In this document: positions 16,830 through 25,737 of the stretch, one piece after another | How the letters are laid out: the number at the start of each line of letters is the position of its first letter | Position numbering within the stretch: the first letter of the stretch is position 1 | NCBI GenBank assembly: GCA_016190145.1 | Contig: JACPRD010000106.1 | Coordinates: 1 to 46,748 of the forward strand | Direction: 5' to 3' | DNA: 46,748 bases | From: Planctomycetota bacterium | GTDB taxonomy: Bacteria; Planctomycetota; MHYJ01; WSZJ01 | Position numbers and translations under genes: made by a program | Notes under the pieces: model-generated | Databases searched by the model: none | Told to the model about the DNA's origin: nothing | Seen by the model: the letters and a program-made list of their open reading frames with translations, nothing else

Positions 16830-17828
16830 ATGAAATCCGTCTGTGCCGCGCTCCTCATTCTCGGCCTTGCGGCGCTTCCCTGCCCCGCCGACACGCTCGT
16901 CTTCAAGGACGGGCGGCGCCTCGAGGGAATGGTGGTCGAGGAGGACGCCGAGACGGTCACGTTCAAGACGAAGTCGATCCAGTCCAAGTTCAAGAAGGCG
17001 GAAATCCAGGAGATCGTGCGGGGCGAGGTGCCCGTGGAGAAGCCGCCCGAGGATCCGGCGGCGGCGATCCGCGGCGCGCGGCTGGCGATGACCGGCGACG
17101 CCGCGCTTGATCCGCTTCGTGACGCCGCCTCGCGGGCCCTCGACGGCGTGCTGGAGAAGGAAAAGGCGCTGGCGGGGTTGGCGAAGAAAACGGAGACGCA
17201 GACGAAGGCATTCGAGGCGCAACTCAAGCGCGTGAAGGCGGCGGAGGTGGCGGCGGAGAAGGCGCGGGCGATCTGGCGGAATGTGGATGCGAAGCGCCAG
17301 AAGGCGCAGGAGGCGGTGGACGCCGCGCTGCTGGCGGGGAAGCAGCCCACGGCGGCGCAGGTGGACGAGCTGGAATCGAAGAAGGGAGCGACGGAGGCGG
17401 CATGGAAGCCGGCGCAGGCGGCGGACGCAAAGGTGGTGGTGGAGGCGGCGAAGCTCGAGGAGCAGCGGGAGAAGTACCAGGCGTCCGCGCTGACGCTGAG
17501 GCCGGCGATCATGGAGCTTTCGGCGGCGGTCGCGGCGCTGGACGACGCCTGGAGCGCGCTGGCGGCGGCGGAGCGCGCGGCGGAGCGCGCGCCTCTCGGG
17601 TGGTTCCAGCCCGGGGGCTCGGCGGCACGGGTCAGGATCGAGGGGCGCGTCGTGAGGGCGTCGGGAGGAGAGCTCGTGCTTGCGACGGGAAAGGACATGG
17701 ACGCCGGGAAATGGAAGGACGAGGTGAAGCTCCTGGCGCCAGGCCTCGAGGCGAAAGAGGGGGAAATCCTGGTGATCCGGGCGCGGTTCCAGGGGGCGGG
17801 CTGGGTGGCGGAGGAGGTGGAGCGGTGA
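16830..17828 (+). CDS. Secreted coiled-coil protein, unknown
   Basis: A 332-residue protein with a signal peptide (MKSVCAALLILGLAALPCPA). A short beta domain follows, about 21-65, beginning DTLVFKDGRRLEGMVVEEDAETVTFKT; this is typical of small SH3-like domains at the N-termini of planctomycete envelope proteins. A long Ala/Lys/Glu-rich coiled coil spans about 85-250, and a second beta domain runs about 260-332. No catalytic motif is seen. It is translationally coupled to the pseudo-HtrA protein downstream (GTGA overlap), suggesting they act in the same complex. Confidence 0.75.
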   Translation: MKSVCAALLILGLAALPCPADTLVFKDGRRLEGMVVEEDAETVTFKTKSIQSKFKKAEIQEIVRGEVPVEKPPEDPAAAIRGARLAMTGDAALDPLRDAASRALDGVLEKEKALAGLAKKTETQTKAFEAQLKRVKAAEVAAEKARAIWRNVDAKRQKAQEAVDAALLAGKQPTAAQVDELESKKGATEAAWKPAQAADAKVVVEAAKLEEQREKYQASALTLRPAIMELSAAVAALDDAWSALAAAERAAERAPLGWFQPGGSAARVRIEGRVVRASGGELVLATGKDMDAGKWKDEVKLLAPGLEAKEGEILVIRARFQGAGWVAEEVER

Positions 17829-20356
17829 AGCAGCCTCCGCAGCCGCCGAACCGGAAGCCGCCGCAGGGGCGCGGTCCGCTTCCGGAATGGCAGCCTCCGC
17901 GCGACCCGAACGCGGGGCGCGGGCAGCCGGCGCGCGGAGCGCAGCCCGCGAGGCCGGCCGCGCACAAGCCGGCGGCGCCGCCGCCGCAGCCCCAGAAGCC
18001 CAAGGGCCCGCCAATGTCGCACTTCGCCTGCCCCTCCTGCGGACGCCCCTTTACCATGCCGGGAAAGGCCGCGGGCCGCAAGGCGCGGTGCCCCTGCGGC
18101 GCCCGGGTCCTGATCCCGCCCCCGGGCGGCGTGCCCCGGGCGCTCTGGATGCCGGACGAGGAAGTCCGCAAGGTCCACCAGCAGAAAGTCCGCGAGGGCG
18201 GCGAGAAAAACGCTTCCGAAATCGCTCTCGAAACCAGCCCCGCGAAGGTGGCGATGTACGTGGGCGTCCTGCTCGCGATCGGCATCGGCTTTTTCGTCTG
18301 GAAGAAATCGAACGAGTCCGCCGGGCCGCCGGAGCTCGGGAGGCCGCCGGAAAGCGCCGACGACGGTCCGTCCGTCACGAAGGACCTGACCGCGGCGGAA
18401 CTTTCGCAGAAGTATGGAGCCAGCGTGGCGACGATCGAGGCCGTCGACGACGCGGGAGTCCCCGTCGGCCACGGCTGCGGCTTCATCGCCGCTTCCGGGA
18501 GAATCGCCACCACGTTCAACCTGGTTCTGGGCGCCTCCGGGCTTCGGACGAAGCTTCCGGACGGGAACATCCTTCAGGCCGCCGGGCTCGCGTGGTTCGA
18601 TGCTGGAAGCGACATCGCGGTCGCCACGCTCGACATGGGAGAGTTGCCGGTCGCGCCGCTTGGCGACAGCGACAAGGTGGCGGCGGGAGAGAAGGTCTAC
18701 ATTCTCGGGCCGAAGATGGGGTTCGAGAACGACGTGAGGGAAGCGCGGATCGAGCGGATTCCGGCGGGGGCGGGCCAGCCGGCGAAGCTGTCCGGGGGCG
18801 TCGGGGGCGCCAATGCAGGCGGGCCGGTATTCAGCCTGGGCGGCCTCGTGATCGGCGTCGCGCTGCTCCTGCCGGACGGGTCGTCGGCGATGGCGCCCGT
18901 GAACCCGCTGAAGGCGGGGCTCGAGGAGGCGAAGACGCGGTCGTTCAGCGAAGTCACGGCGGCGGCGGCGCAGCGGCCCGCGGCGGACATTCTGCGCGAC
19001 GCGGAGCGCCTGCTCGCGGGCGGCCGCGGACGCGTCGCCGTCCAGCTCCTCGAGCGCGCGATCGCGCGGGATTCGGGTTCGCCGGCCATGCTCCTCGCGC
19101 TCGGCGAGGCCCTCCTCGCGGACGACCGCCCGCGCGCCGCGCGGCGCCGGTACGAAGAAGCCATGAAATCGGAATCCGGCTGGGCCGCGCGATCCGGCAT
19201 CGGGCAGGCCCGGCTCGCGACCGGCGACACCGGCCCCGCACTCGCCGCGCTTCGGTCCGCCCTCGCCGCCGGCGCGGGGGAGGATCCCGCGACGCTCGCG
19301 GCGCTCGGCCTCGCGCTCGCCCGGCTCGGCGACGCGCCGAAGGCGGCGGAGGCGGCCGGCAAGGCCCTGTCGCTCGGGACGGGCCATCCCCGGGCGCTCC
19401 GGATGGCGGCACTCGCCTGTGCCACCTCCAGGGACGAGGACGGCACCCGTCGCGCGCTCGCGGCACTTCAGAAACTCTCCCCCGACGAGAGCTCGCTTCT
19501 CCTCCTCCGCGGCGAGCTCGCACTCGCCTCGGGCGACGCGGCGAAGGCGCAGGAGTTGTTCGAGAAGGCGAAGGAAGCGGGCCAGGGGGCGCGGGCGCTC
19601 GTGGGGAAGGGGCGGGCGCTGGCTGCGCTCGGGCAGGCGGACGCGGCGCTCATGGCCTGGAACGAGGCGATCGGCGCGCGCGGGGCGGGCGAGGAGGCCT
19701 ACTGGGTGCTCGCGACGGGTTCGGAGGCGGCGGGCAAGCCGGAGGAGGCGGCGGCGCAGTATCGCAACCTGCTGGTGGGCGATCCGGCGGACGCCGATGC
19801 GAATGCGGGGCTTGGAAGGGTGCTGTTCGCGGGGGATCCGGCGAAGGCGCTGGTGCACCTGAAGCAGGCGGTCGAAGCGCGTCCGGAAGGGCGCGAGTAC
19901 GTCTTCGAGTATGCGAGGGCCTGCGTGAAGGCGGGCGAGGTCCCGGCGGCGGTCAAGGCGCTCGAGGACTTCGTCGCGCGGCGCGGGGACGACGCCGAGG
20001 CGCGGGTGGAGCTGGCGGTGCTCAAGGCGCCCGATGTGCCCGAGGAGTCGCTGAAGCTCGTCGAGGGGCTGCCGCTGGTCGGCGCGCTCGCGGGGCGGGC
20101 GGCGTTCGCGCGCGGGCTGGCGCTGTTCGAACTGGACCGGTCGGCCGATGCGCGCGCGGCATTCGACCTGGCCGTTTCGTTCGATCCGCTCGTGGGCGAC
20201 TACCGCTACTACCGCGCGCTTGCCGCGGAGGGCGAGAACGTGAACGAGGCGCTGGCGCTGTGGGAATCGTTCCTCGCCTGGGCGAAGAAGACGGGCGACA
20301 ACCCGGAGCGGATCGGCGCGGTGGTGACGCGGCTGCGCGAGAGGTATGGACGGTAG
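17825..20356 (+). CDS. Zinc-ribbon, membrane-anchored pseudo-HtrA protease with TPR array
   Basis: An 843-residue protein starting with GTG in a GTGA overlap (ATG 18014 is an alternative). Residues 1-60 are Pro-rich. A zinc ribbon follows (FACPSCGRPF and RCPCGARV, about 65-100), then one TM helix near 145-160. A trypsin-fold domain lies about 190-355. It has the S1C layout GHGCGFIAASG, FDAGSDIAVATLD and GGANAGGPVF. The usual catalytic His is replaced (TFNLVLGAS where family members read TNxHVV), and the serine of GNSGGP is Ala, so it should be proteolytically dead. Residues about 370-840 are TPR-like helical repeats. A binding or scaffold role is likely. Confidence 0.85.
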   Translation: MKQPPQPPNRKPPQGRGPLPEWQPPRDPNAGRGQPARGAQPARPAAHKPAAPPPQPQKPKGPPMSHFACPSCGRPFTMPGKAAGRKARCPCGARVLIPPPGGVPRALWMPDEEVRKVHQQKVREGGEKNASEIALETSPAKVAMYVGVLLAIGIGFFVWKKSNESAGPPELGRPPESADDGPSVTKDLTAAELSQKYGASVATIEAVDDAGVPVGHGCGFIAASGRIATTFNLVLGASGLRTKLPDGNILQAAGLAWFDAGSDIAVATLDMGELPVAPLGDSDKVAAGEKVYILGPKMGFENDVREARIERIPAGAGQPAKLSGGVGGANAGGPVFSLGGLVIGVALLLPDGSSAMAPVNPLKAGLEEAKTRSFSEVTAAAAQRPAADILRDAERLLAGGRGRVAVQLLERAIARDSGSPAMLLALGEALLADDRPRAARRRYEEAMKSESGWAARSGIGQARLATGDTGPALAALRSALAAGAGEDPATLAALGLALARLGDAPKAAEAAGKALSLGTGHPRALRMAALACATSRDEDGTRRALAALQKLSPDESSLLLLRGELALASGDAAKAQELFEKAKEAGQGARALVGKGRALAALGQADAALMAWNEAIGARGAGEEAYWVLATGSEAAGKPEEAAAQYRNLLVGDPADADANAGLGRVLFAGDPAKALVHLKQAVEARPEGREYVFEYARACVKAGEVPAAVKALEDFVARRGDDAEARVELAVLKAPDVPEESLKLVEGLPLVGALAGRAAFARGLALFELDRSADARAAFDLAVSFDPLVGDYRYYRALAAEGENVNEALALWESFLAWAKKTGDNPERIGAVVTRLRERYGR

Positions 20357-20541
20357 GGAACTTCAAATTTCAACTTCAAAGAGCAAGTAACTTCAAAGGG
20401 CGGAACTTCAACTTCAATCTCGGGCAACGCATTGGGCCCATCCGTTTTCTACCGACCTTTCGGATGCGTGGCGACCTTCCGGTTCCAGCTTCTGGTCACT
20501 GCTCACTGGTCACTGGTCTCTGGCTCCTGCCCCTCCCGGAT
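20357..20541. repeat. Convergent-gene spacer with short repeated words
   Basis: Between convergent genes. The left part repeats AACTTCAA and TTCAACTTCAA several times (20360-20420). The right part repeats CACTGGTCACTGGTC-type words (20495-20525). No coding potential is visible. Such low-complexity word runs also occur at 10853-10904 and 34472-34512 with different words. Confidence 0.5.
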
Positions 20542-22920
20542 CTACGCCGGATCCAGAACCAATCGCTCCGGACACACTCTGACGATTTCAGCCCGCTCCC
20601 ATAGCATCGGGTGGTACTCCCCTTTCGCCCAGAGCTTCACCAGATCGTCGTAGTGCGGGCTCCCGAGTTGGCCGGACTGACCGGGTGCGTGCATGGCGAT
20701 CGACTTCGACCAGTCGGACAGGTCCATGATGGTGCGGATCGTCGGACAGTAAGAGTGCGCTTCCCATGGATCGCCCGGCGACCACATCGACTGCAGGACC
20801 GTGTCGCCGTCGCCGCCGACAGGGACGGGCTCGATGCCGAAGACGACGTCGAACGGCTTCCGGAGGGCGAGGGCGTGGTGAAAGTGGGCCCGGTGGAGAC
20901 GGCCCCAGGACCAGGCGGCGGGGTCGGGACCGAGACGGCCGCGGAGCCAGTCCACGGCCTGCGCGAGGGAGCGCGCGATCCAGGCGTCGCGCCCGCCGGC
21001 GCGGACGACCCAGGCGGAGGCGGGAGCGTCGAGCATGCGGAGAACGAGCGTGGTGTCGTGGCCGAAGTACTCGTTCGAGTGGAGGATCAGTGGGTGCGTG
21101 CCGGCGCCGAGCGCCCGGGCCGCGAGTTCCCGGCCCAGCACGGGTTCCAGCAGCTCGCGTGCGAGGAAACCGCGGAGGACCTCGTAGACGGCCCCTCCGC
21201 GCGAGTCGGGTCCGAGGACGCCGTCCCAGGCGCGCAGAAGATCCAGGGCGGCGGTTTCGGCGGCCGAAGCACCCGCGGTGCCGGCGAGGCGCGCGACCAG
21301 TTCGCGGCCCGGGAGGCAGACGAGGTCCGCCTGAAGCGCGCGGAAATCGGCCGCCGTAAACCCGTTTTTCTTTTCGGAGAGCGCTTCTTCGATGCGCCGC
21401 GCCCGCCAGCCGTTCATCCAGGCCGCGCCCAGGAAATGCGGGTATCCATCGGGGACGATCCGGTGGTTGGCCGTCACCACCCGGCCCGCCCGCGGATTGA
21501 GCGCGTGCGGCATCTCCTCGAACGGCACCTCCCCCGTCCATTCGTGCTCGCCGTCCCAGCCCGGCACCGGCGCGAGGCCCTGCCCTTTCGCGCGCACCGG
21601 CAGTTTTCCGGTGACCCAGTACCCGATGTTGCCGTCCACGTCCGCGTACGGCATCGCGAGCTGCGGCGCCTCGATCCAGCGCGCCGCCCCGACGAAATCG
21701 TCCCAGCCCGCCGCCAGATTCAGCCGCCGCCAGCCCTCGAGTCCGGATGAGGGTCGCAGCGACATCGACGAGAGCGCCAGCGCGCGCGGAAGATCCTTCC
21801 CCACGAGACCCGAAACGACCGGGCCATGGCGCGTCTCCGCCACATCCTCCACGTGAGGTCCGCGCCCCTTGATCCGGATCTCCTCCGGGACGACGCGCAC
21901 GTCCTCCCAGCTTCCCCGGTACTTCACCCGGCGCCGGTCCGCCGGATCGAATTCCTCGAGGAAGAGGTCTTCGGCGTCGGTGAAGGCGAGCGTGACGCCC
22001 CAGGCGATGCGGGCGTTGTGGCCCGCCAGCACGAACGGCAGGCCGGCGATCGAGCCGCCGGTCACGCGGAAGCCGCCGCCTTCGAGGTGGGCTTCGTACC
22101 AGATGGAGGGGATGGAGAGCTGGAGATGGACGTCGTTGCAGAGAAACGGTTTCCCGGTGGCGGTGAGGCGGCCCGCGACGGCCCAGGAGTTTGAGCCCCG
22201 GCCCCGGCCGACGAACGGTCCGCGCACGGCGGCCAGGGAACCGTCGGGGCCGAAAGCGCTGAAGTCGATTCCCTGCGGAAGGACGATGGGATTCCGGTCC
22301 GGGTAACGGATTTCAAGCTCGGCGGCCAACTCTTCCCCTGCCTTCTGAACCAGTTCCGCGCGGACGACTTCCGCGGACCACGCGTGCGAGAGCATCCACA
22401 TCATGAGGCGCGAGAACGCGAGGGTATCCGCTGCGGTCCATGGTTCGGGACGCTGGCGGAGGAGGAAGAGTTCGACGGGCGGGCGGCTGGAGGGATCGGA
22501 GATCCAGGCGTTGACGCCGTCGGCGTACGCCTGCACGGCGTCGCGGGCGGGGTCGGGGAGGAGTTTCCAGTCTTCCCCGGCGGTCCGGCGGAATCCCATG
22601 GTGCGGGCGAGGCGGTCGGTTTCGAGCGCGACGGGGCCGAACAGTTCCGAGAGGCGGCCCGCGGCCGTTCGGCGGTTGAGTTCCATCTGCCAGAACCTGT
22701 CCTGCGCGTGGACGAATCCCTGGGCGAACAGGAGATCGCGCGCGGAGGCGGCGTAGACGTGGGGAATGCCCCAGCGGTCGCGGAAGATCTCGACCGGGGA
22801 GGAAAGGCCTGGAAGCGCGAGGGTGCCGGATATCAGGGGAAGCCGCGCGCGGCTGCGGCCCGTGAGCCAGCGGCGGAGGACGCGGCCGAGGAGGTTGGTC
22901 AGCCCGGTGGGTGTAGACAT
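20542..22920 (-). CDS. Penicillin acylase-family Ntn hydrolase
   Basis: A 792-residue member of the penicillin amidase family (Ntn hydrolases), which cleave amide bonds of acylated substrates such as N-acyl homoserine lactones, penicillins or acyl-peptides after autoproteolysis. The alpha-chain part shows FRDRWGIPHVYAASARDLLFAQGFVHAQDRFWQMELNR broken over residues 45-85. The predicted beta-chain N-terminal Ser is in GRGSNSWAVAG (near residue 238), with GKPFLCNDVHLQL and LPFVLAGHNARIAWG downstream. There is no clear signal peptide, which is unusual because many relatives are periplasmic. It starts 20 bp after the stop of the peptidase/propeller gene, so it is probably in one operon. Confidence 0.92.
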   Translation of the reverse strand: MSTPTGLTNLLGRVLRRWLTGRSRARLPLISGTLALPGLSSPVEIFRDRWGIPHVYAASARDLLFAQGFVHAQDRFWQMELNRRTAAGRLSELFGPVALETDRLARTMGFRRTAGEDWKLLPDPARDAVQAYADGVNAWISDPSSRPPVELFLLRQRPEPWTAADTLAFSRLMMWMLSHAWSAEVVRAELVQKAGEELAAELEIRYPDRNPIVLPQGIDFSAFGPDGSLAAVRGPFVGRGRGSNSWAVAGRLTATGKPFLCNDVHLQLSIPSIWYEAHLEGGGFRVTGGSIAGLPFVLAGHNARIAWGVTLAFTDAEDLFLEEFDPADRRRVKYRGSWEDVRVVPEEIRIKGRGPHVEDVAETRHGPVVSGLVGKDLPRALALSSMSLRPSSGLEGWRRLNLAAGWDDFVGAARWIEAPQLAMPYADVDGNIGYWVTGKLPVRAKGQGLAPVPGWDGEHEWTGEVPFEEMPHALNPRAGRVVTANHRIVPDGYPHFLGAAWMNGWRARRIEEALSEKKNGFTAADFRALQADLVCLPGRELVARLAGTAGASAAETAALDLLRAWDGVLGPDSRGGAVYEVLRGFLARELLEPVLGRELAARALGAGTHPLILHSNEYFGHDTTLVLRMLDAPASAWVVRAGGRDAWIARSLAQAVDWLRGRLGPDPAAWSWGRLHRAHFHHALALRKPFDVVFGIEPVPVGGDGDTVLQSMWSPGDPWEAHSYCPTIRTIMDLSDWSKSIAMHAPGQSGQLGSPHYDDLVKLWAKGEYHPMLWERAEIVRVCPERLVLDPA

Positions 22921-22940
22921 GGTGTCCCCTGCCCGACGAC

Positions 22941-25724
22941 TCAGAACGACAACCCCACACCCACCGTGAACTTCACCCTCTGGTGACTATCCGTCGGCTG
23001 CGCGACCTCCAGCGTGATCGGGACGGGCAGCTTCTCCATCAGCCACAGGTCCACGCGCAGTCCGCCGCCCACGGAGTGCCGCCAGTCGGGGTGCCCCGAG
23101 TGACGCATCGGCAGGTACGCGCCGTCGTCCGTCGCGAATCCCGCGTCGCCGAACACGTACCCCCGCATGTCCTTGAGCAGGAAGATCTGCCCCGGCATGG
23201 ACCAGTTGACGTCGCGCCAGATGGGGAAGCGGATTTCCGCGGAAGCTCCGCAGACGTTGCGGCCCTCGTGGCGGTTGGCGCGGTAACCGCGGACGACGCC
23301 GGCGACGTCCTGGACGTCCGCGTCGCGACCGGTGGAGATGTGCCCGGTGGACCCGAGGGCGACGACGAGGTCCTCCCAGATCTCGATGTACTGCCGGTAG
23401 CGCCAGAAGTAGACGTTTCGGATCTCCTGGCTGCCGAAGAAATCCCGGTACCAGGCGACTCCGCCCGTGGCGCTGAAACCGCCCGAGGGATTGATGCCGC
23501 GCCCCGTGACGTTGTTGTGCGTGAGCGCGACGACGACCGCGCCGTTGCGCGGATCGGTGTTGTGCAGGTCTTCGTCCTCGAACTTGATCCGGTTCTCGTA
23601 GAGGGTGTAGCCGACCGTGAACCACCGGTAGGGATCGAGAGGGACGATCGCCCCCGCCAGGAAACCGAACTGGTGCTCCTCGCGGTCGACGCCGCGCTCC
23701 TCGAACTCCGAATAGACGTTGAACACGTCGACCACGAATCCGATCGGGGTCGCGATGTTCCGGTATCCGACGTTCGCCGCGACGCGCAACCCGTCCATCG
23801 TGCCGACGAGATCCGCCGAGGCGACGATCAGCTGCTTGCCGGTCAGGGTGCTCGCGATCGCACCGTTCGTGAAGATCAGAGGCATCAGGTAGTCGAGGTG
23901 CCAGCGGTCGTTCAGCGGCCCCACCTCGTACTCCTCCACCGGCTTCACCGCCAGGTCCCGGTACCAGTCGCGCGGCGGTGTGACCGGAACCGGCCCCCAC
24001 TCTCCTTCCTCCAGACGCAACGTCATCTTCCAGAGGTGGTACTCGCCGTGCCGGTAGTACGCAAAGACGAGCGCACCATCCGCACCGAACGACGGGCTCA
24101 GCGCGCCGCCCGGCACGTCCGTCAGACGCCGCACCTTCCCGCCTTCGAGTTCCTTCAGCCAGATGTTCCAGATGCCGCCCTCGTCCGAAGCATACGCCAG
24201 GAGCTTTCCGTCGGGGGAGAACGCCGGCGTCCGCTCGTTCGCGCCCGTCTCCATCAGCGGAACCGTCTCCCCCGTCGCCGCGTCCGCCAGGTACAGGTCG
24301 GTCTGTCCCCCGCGCTCGCTCGCGTACGCCACCGAGCGCCCGTCCGGGCTCCAGCAGGGATGGTCGTCGTGGAAGTGGTCCTTCGTCAGCCGCTTCACCT
24401 TCCCCGTCCCCACCTCCCCCAGCCAGATGTCCGTCTTCCCCCTGTCGAGCCCGCTGAACGCGATCGTCTTCCCGTCCGGACTCCACGCCGGGCTCGACAT
24501 CTCCTCGAAGTCGAACTTCAGCCGCCGCACGCCGCCGAGCGCGCCCGGGTCCGTCACGTACACGTCTTTCTTCTGCCCCCATTCCGCGACGAACGCCAGT
24601 TCCTTCCCGTCCGGGGACCACGTCACGCCGGAATGCGACCGGTCGACGAATTCCAGCGTCGAGTTCACCGTCAGCAGCAGCGTCGCCACCCGGTGACGCC
24701 CGTCGATGTCCACCACGTCCACGGACATCGACTTCGACCGGTCCGACAGGTACGCCACCCGCTTCCCGTCCGGCGATACTCTCGGCGACATGTTCCACCT
24801 GCGGTAGTACGACTCGTTCTCCGTCAGCGGGACCGCGTACGCCCCGGGCTCCGTCTTCCCCGCGGCTTCCTCGATGAACCGCTTCCGAAGCGCCGCCCGG
24901 AACTCGGCGTCGAACGCCGAGTAGCTCTTCTTCGTGATCGGAGCGAGCTTGCGCGACGCGGGCCACGGGAAGCCGCCCCAGTTCTGGTAGAGCTTCTTCA
25001 CGCTCCCGGCTCCGTACTTCTCCTCGATGTAGCGCAGGGCGAAGTTGCCGGTCTGGTACCCCTCCTGGATCTCGTGCGGATTGAGGTGGCCGAAGCCGTG
25101 GAGGTTGTAGAGGTGGCGCATGCGGTCGTCGAGGACGGCGTCGCGCATGAGCATGATCTCGTCGGTGTCGTAGGCGTCCGCCGCCCATTCGGCGAGTCCT
25201 TCGGCGAACCAGTCGGGGATGAACGCCTCCTTGAGGAGAAGGTACGACGGAATTTTCCAGGGGTAGTAGTCCTGCACGTAGAGCTGGTGCGTGAACTCGT
25301 GCTCGATCAGCCGCTGCATGAACTTCTCGCTTCCGAACAGCGGCACGACGATGCGGTCCTGGTAGAACTCGGTCACGCCGGAGACGCCCTCGGGTATGCC
25401 GCCGGGGAATACGGTGCTCTGCTGGAAGTCGTTCTGGCTGCGGTACACGAAGATCGGAGCGGTCCGGGTGAGCTTGACGCCCAGCTTGTTCCCGATCTTC
25501 GCGTACGCGTTCTCCGCCCACTGCCCGACTTCGCGCACAGACTCCAGGATCTCGTCGTCGCAGTAGTGGACCTCGAAGTTCTCGGTTTTGAGCGTCTTCC
25601 AGTGGCGGGGGCCCCGCGAGCGGATTTCCTGCTGGGCGTGTGAGTCCGCGGAGCAGGCGAACAGGACCGCGGCGGCGCCCAGAAGGACGCGCGCGAATCC
25701 GGCGGACCCCCGACGATCGGCCAT
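22941..25724 (-). CDS. Gluzincin peptidase - TolB-like propeller - beta-barrel fusion
   Basis: A 927-residue exported protein with three modules. After a signal peptide (to about residue 30), residues about 40-280 are a peptidase-MA-like zinc peptidase with HEFTH (zinc His and catalytic Glu) and the downstream glutamate in WFAEGLAEW. Residues about 310-600 contain at least five PD40/WD40-like propeller blades with the signature SPDGKxxAY. Residues about 640-927 alternate short beta strands and end in GVGLSF, the aromatic-terminated signature of outer-membrane beta-barrels. It probably sits in an outer membrane with enzyme and propeller attached. It lies 13 bp downstream of the glycosyltransferase gene. 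Confidence 0.85.
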   Translation of the reverse strand: MADRRGSAGFARVLLGAAAVLFACSADSHAQQEIRSRGPRHWKTLKTENFEVHYCDDEILESVREVGQWAENAYAKIGNKLGVKLTRTAPIFVYRSQNDFQQSTVFPGGIPEGVSGVTEFYQDRIVVPLFGSEKFMQRLIEHEFTHQLYVQDYYPWKIPSYLLLKEAFIPDWFAEGLAEWAADAYDTDEIMLMRDAVLDDRMRHLYNLHGFGHLNPHEIQEGYQTGNFALRYIEEKYGAGSVKKLYQNWGGFPWPASRKLAPITKKSYSAFDAEFRAALRKRFIEEAAGKTEPGAYAVPLTENESYYRRWNMSPRVSPDGKRVAYLSDRSKSMSVDVVDIDGRHRVATLLLTVNSTLEFVDRSHSGVTWSPDGKELAFVAEWGQKKDVYVTDPGALGGVRRLKFDFEEMSSPAWSPDGKTIAFSGLDRGKTDIWLGEVGTGKVKRLTKDHFHDDHPCWSPDGRSVAYASERGGQTDLYLADAATGETVPLMETGANERTPAFSPDGKLLAYASDEGGIWNIWLKELEGGKVRRLTDVPGGALSPSFGADGALVFAYYRHGEYHLWKMTLRLEEGEWGPVPVTPPRDWYRDLAVKPVEEYEVGPLNDRWHLDYLMPLIFTNGAIASTLTGKQLIVASADLVGTMDGLRVAANVGYRNIATPIGFVVDVFNVYSEFEERGVDREEHQFGFLAGAIVPLDPYRWFTVGYTLYENRIKFEDEDLHNTDPRNGAVVVALTHNNVTGRGINPSGGFSATGGVAWYRDFFGSQEIRNVYFWRYRQYIEIWEDLVVALGSTGHISTGRDADVQDVAGVVRGYRANRHEGRNVCGASAEIRFPIWRDVNWSMPGQIFLLKDMRGYVFGDAGFATDDGAYLPMRHSGHPDWRHSVGGGLRVDLWLMEKLPVPITLEVAQPTDSHQRVKFTVGVGLSF

Positions 25725-25737
25725 GTCTCCTCCCGGT

